The notes beneath the pieces are model-generated. The model ran no database searches and was not told the origin of the DNA. It saw nothing but the letters and a program-made list of their open reading frames with translations. From NCBI GenBank assembly GCA_034667465.1, contig JAXDJV010000006.1:1-33500 (forward strand): DNA of 33,500 bases. Direction: 5' to 3'. The position numbers and the translations under genes were made by a program. This DNA comes from JAOBAU01 sp034667465. Its GTDB lineage: Bacteria > Acidobacteriota > Thermoanaerobaculia > Gp7-AA8. Below, piece by piece: positions 33,034-33,500 of the stretch (position 1 is the first letter of the stretch; each line of letters begins with the position of its first letter).

Positions 33034-33500
<467 letters not shown>

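Overview
This is a GC-rich bacterial chromosome segment. It carries a classical merged str–S10 ribosomal operon at one end, a ribosomal RNA operon end (23S–5S) at the other, and about 25 kb of surface-glycan genes between them. No phage, transposase, integrase, plasmid or CRISPR sequence is visible. The genes look like those of a Gram-negative-type, envelope-glycan-rich soil or sediment bacterium. An Acidobacteriota-like origin is my best guess from overall gene style, but it is not proven by anything in the window. The EF-Tu, EF-G, S12 and rRNA sequences would settle it by phylogeny.

Region 1 (1–7610, all minus strand) reads, in transcription order: a strong sigma-70-type promoter (TTGACA, 17 bp, TATGGT), then rpsL, rpsG, fusA, tuf, rpsJ, rplC, rplD, rplW, rplB and the start of rpsS. 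Two intercistronic gaps hold strong hairpins: tuf–rpsJ has a perfect 12-bp stem, and rpsJ–rplC has a palindrome built of 7-bp tandem units. Region 2 (7645–13138, minus) holds a zinc-ribbon protein, a DUF4186 protein, a cupin, a GT-C membrane protein, an ornithine-cyclodeaminase-family enzyme and a second GT-C protein. Region 3 (13175–17759) alternates strands: a secreted SGNH-like protein (+), a polytopic membrane protein (−) and a TMTC-like membrane protein with TPR repeats (+).

Region 4 (17756–27511) is the metabolic core. A ten-gene minus-strand operon has nearly all its stop and start codons overlapping. It encodes GmhB-, HddA- and HddC-like enzymes, and a divergent gmhA-like gene completes the route from sedoheptulose 7-phosphate to GDP-D-glycero-alpha-D-manno-heptose. 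A transaldolase-family gene in the same operon could supply or consume the sedoheptulose 7-phosphate. The operon also has an NDP-sugar SDR enzyme, a UDP-galactopyranose-mutase-like flavoprotein, two methyltransferases, a GT2 glycosyltransferase and a GT-C transferase. Together these suggest a heptose-containing glycoconjugate that is made, modified and transferred at the membrane.

Region 5 (27523–32743, minus) holds a GtrB/ArnC-like polyprenyl-phosphate glycosyltransferase and two paralogous membrane-anchored alkaline-phosphatase-superfamily proteins. Between the paralogues lies a PmtA-like methyltransferase gene. Region 6 (32791–33500) is the rRNA terminator, the 5S gene and the 3' part of the 23S gene.

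The most unusual structural features are two kinds of small palindromic repeat. One kind is heptamer-tandem hairpins (2545–2620 and 12205–12279). The other is inverted pairs of a roughly 22-nt REP-like palindrome (11713–11824 and 19384–19474). At three of the four sites the repeat runs into neighbouring genes and supplies start codons, stop codons or terminal residues.
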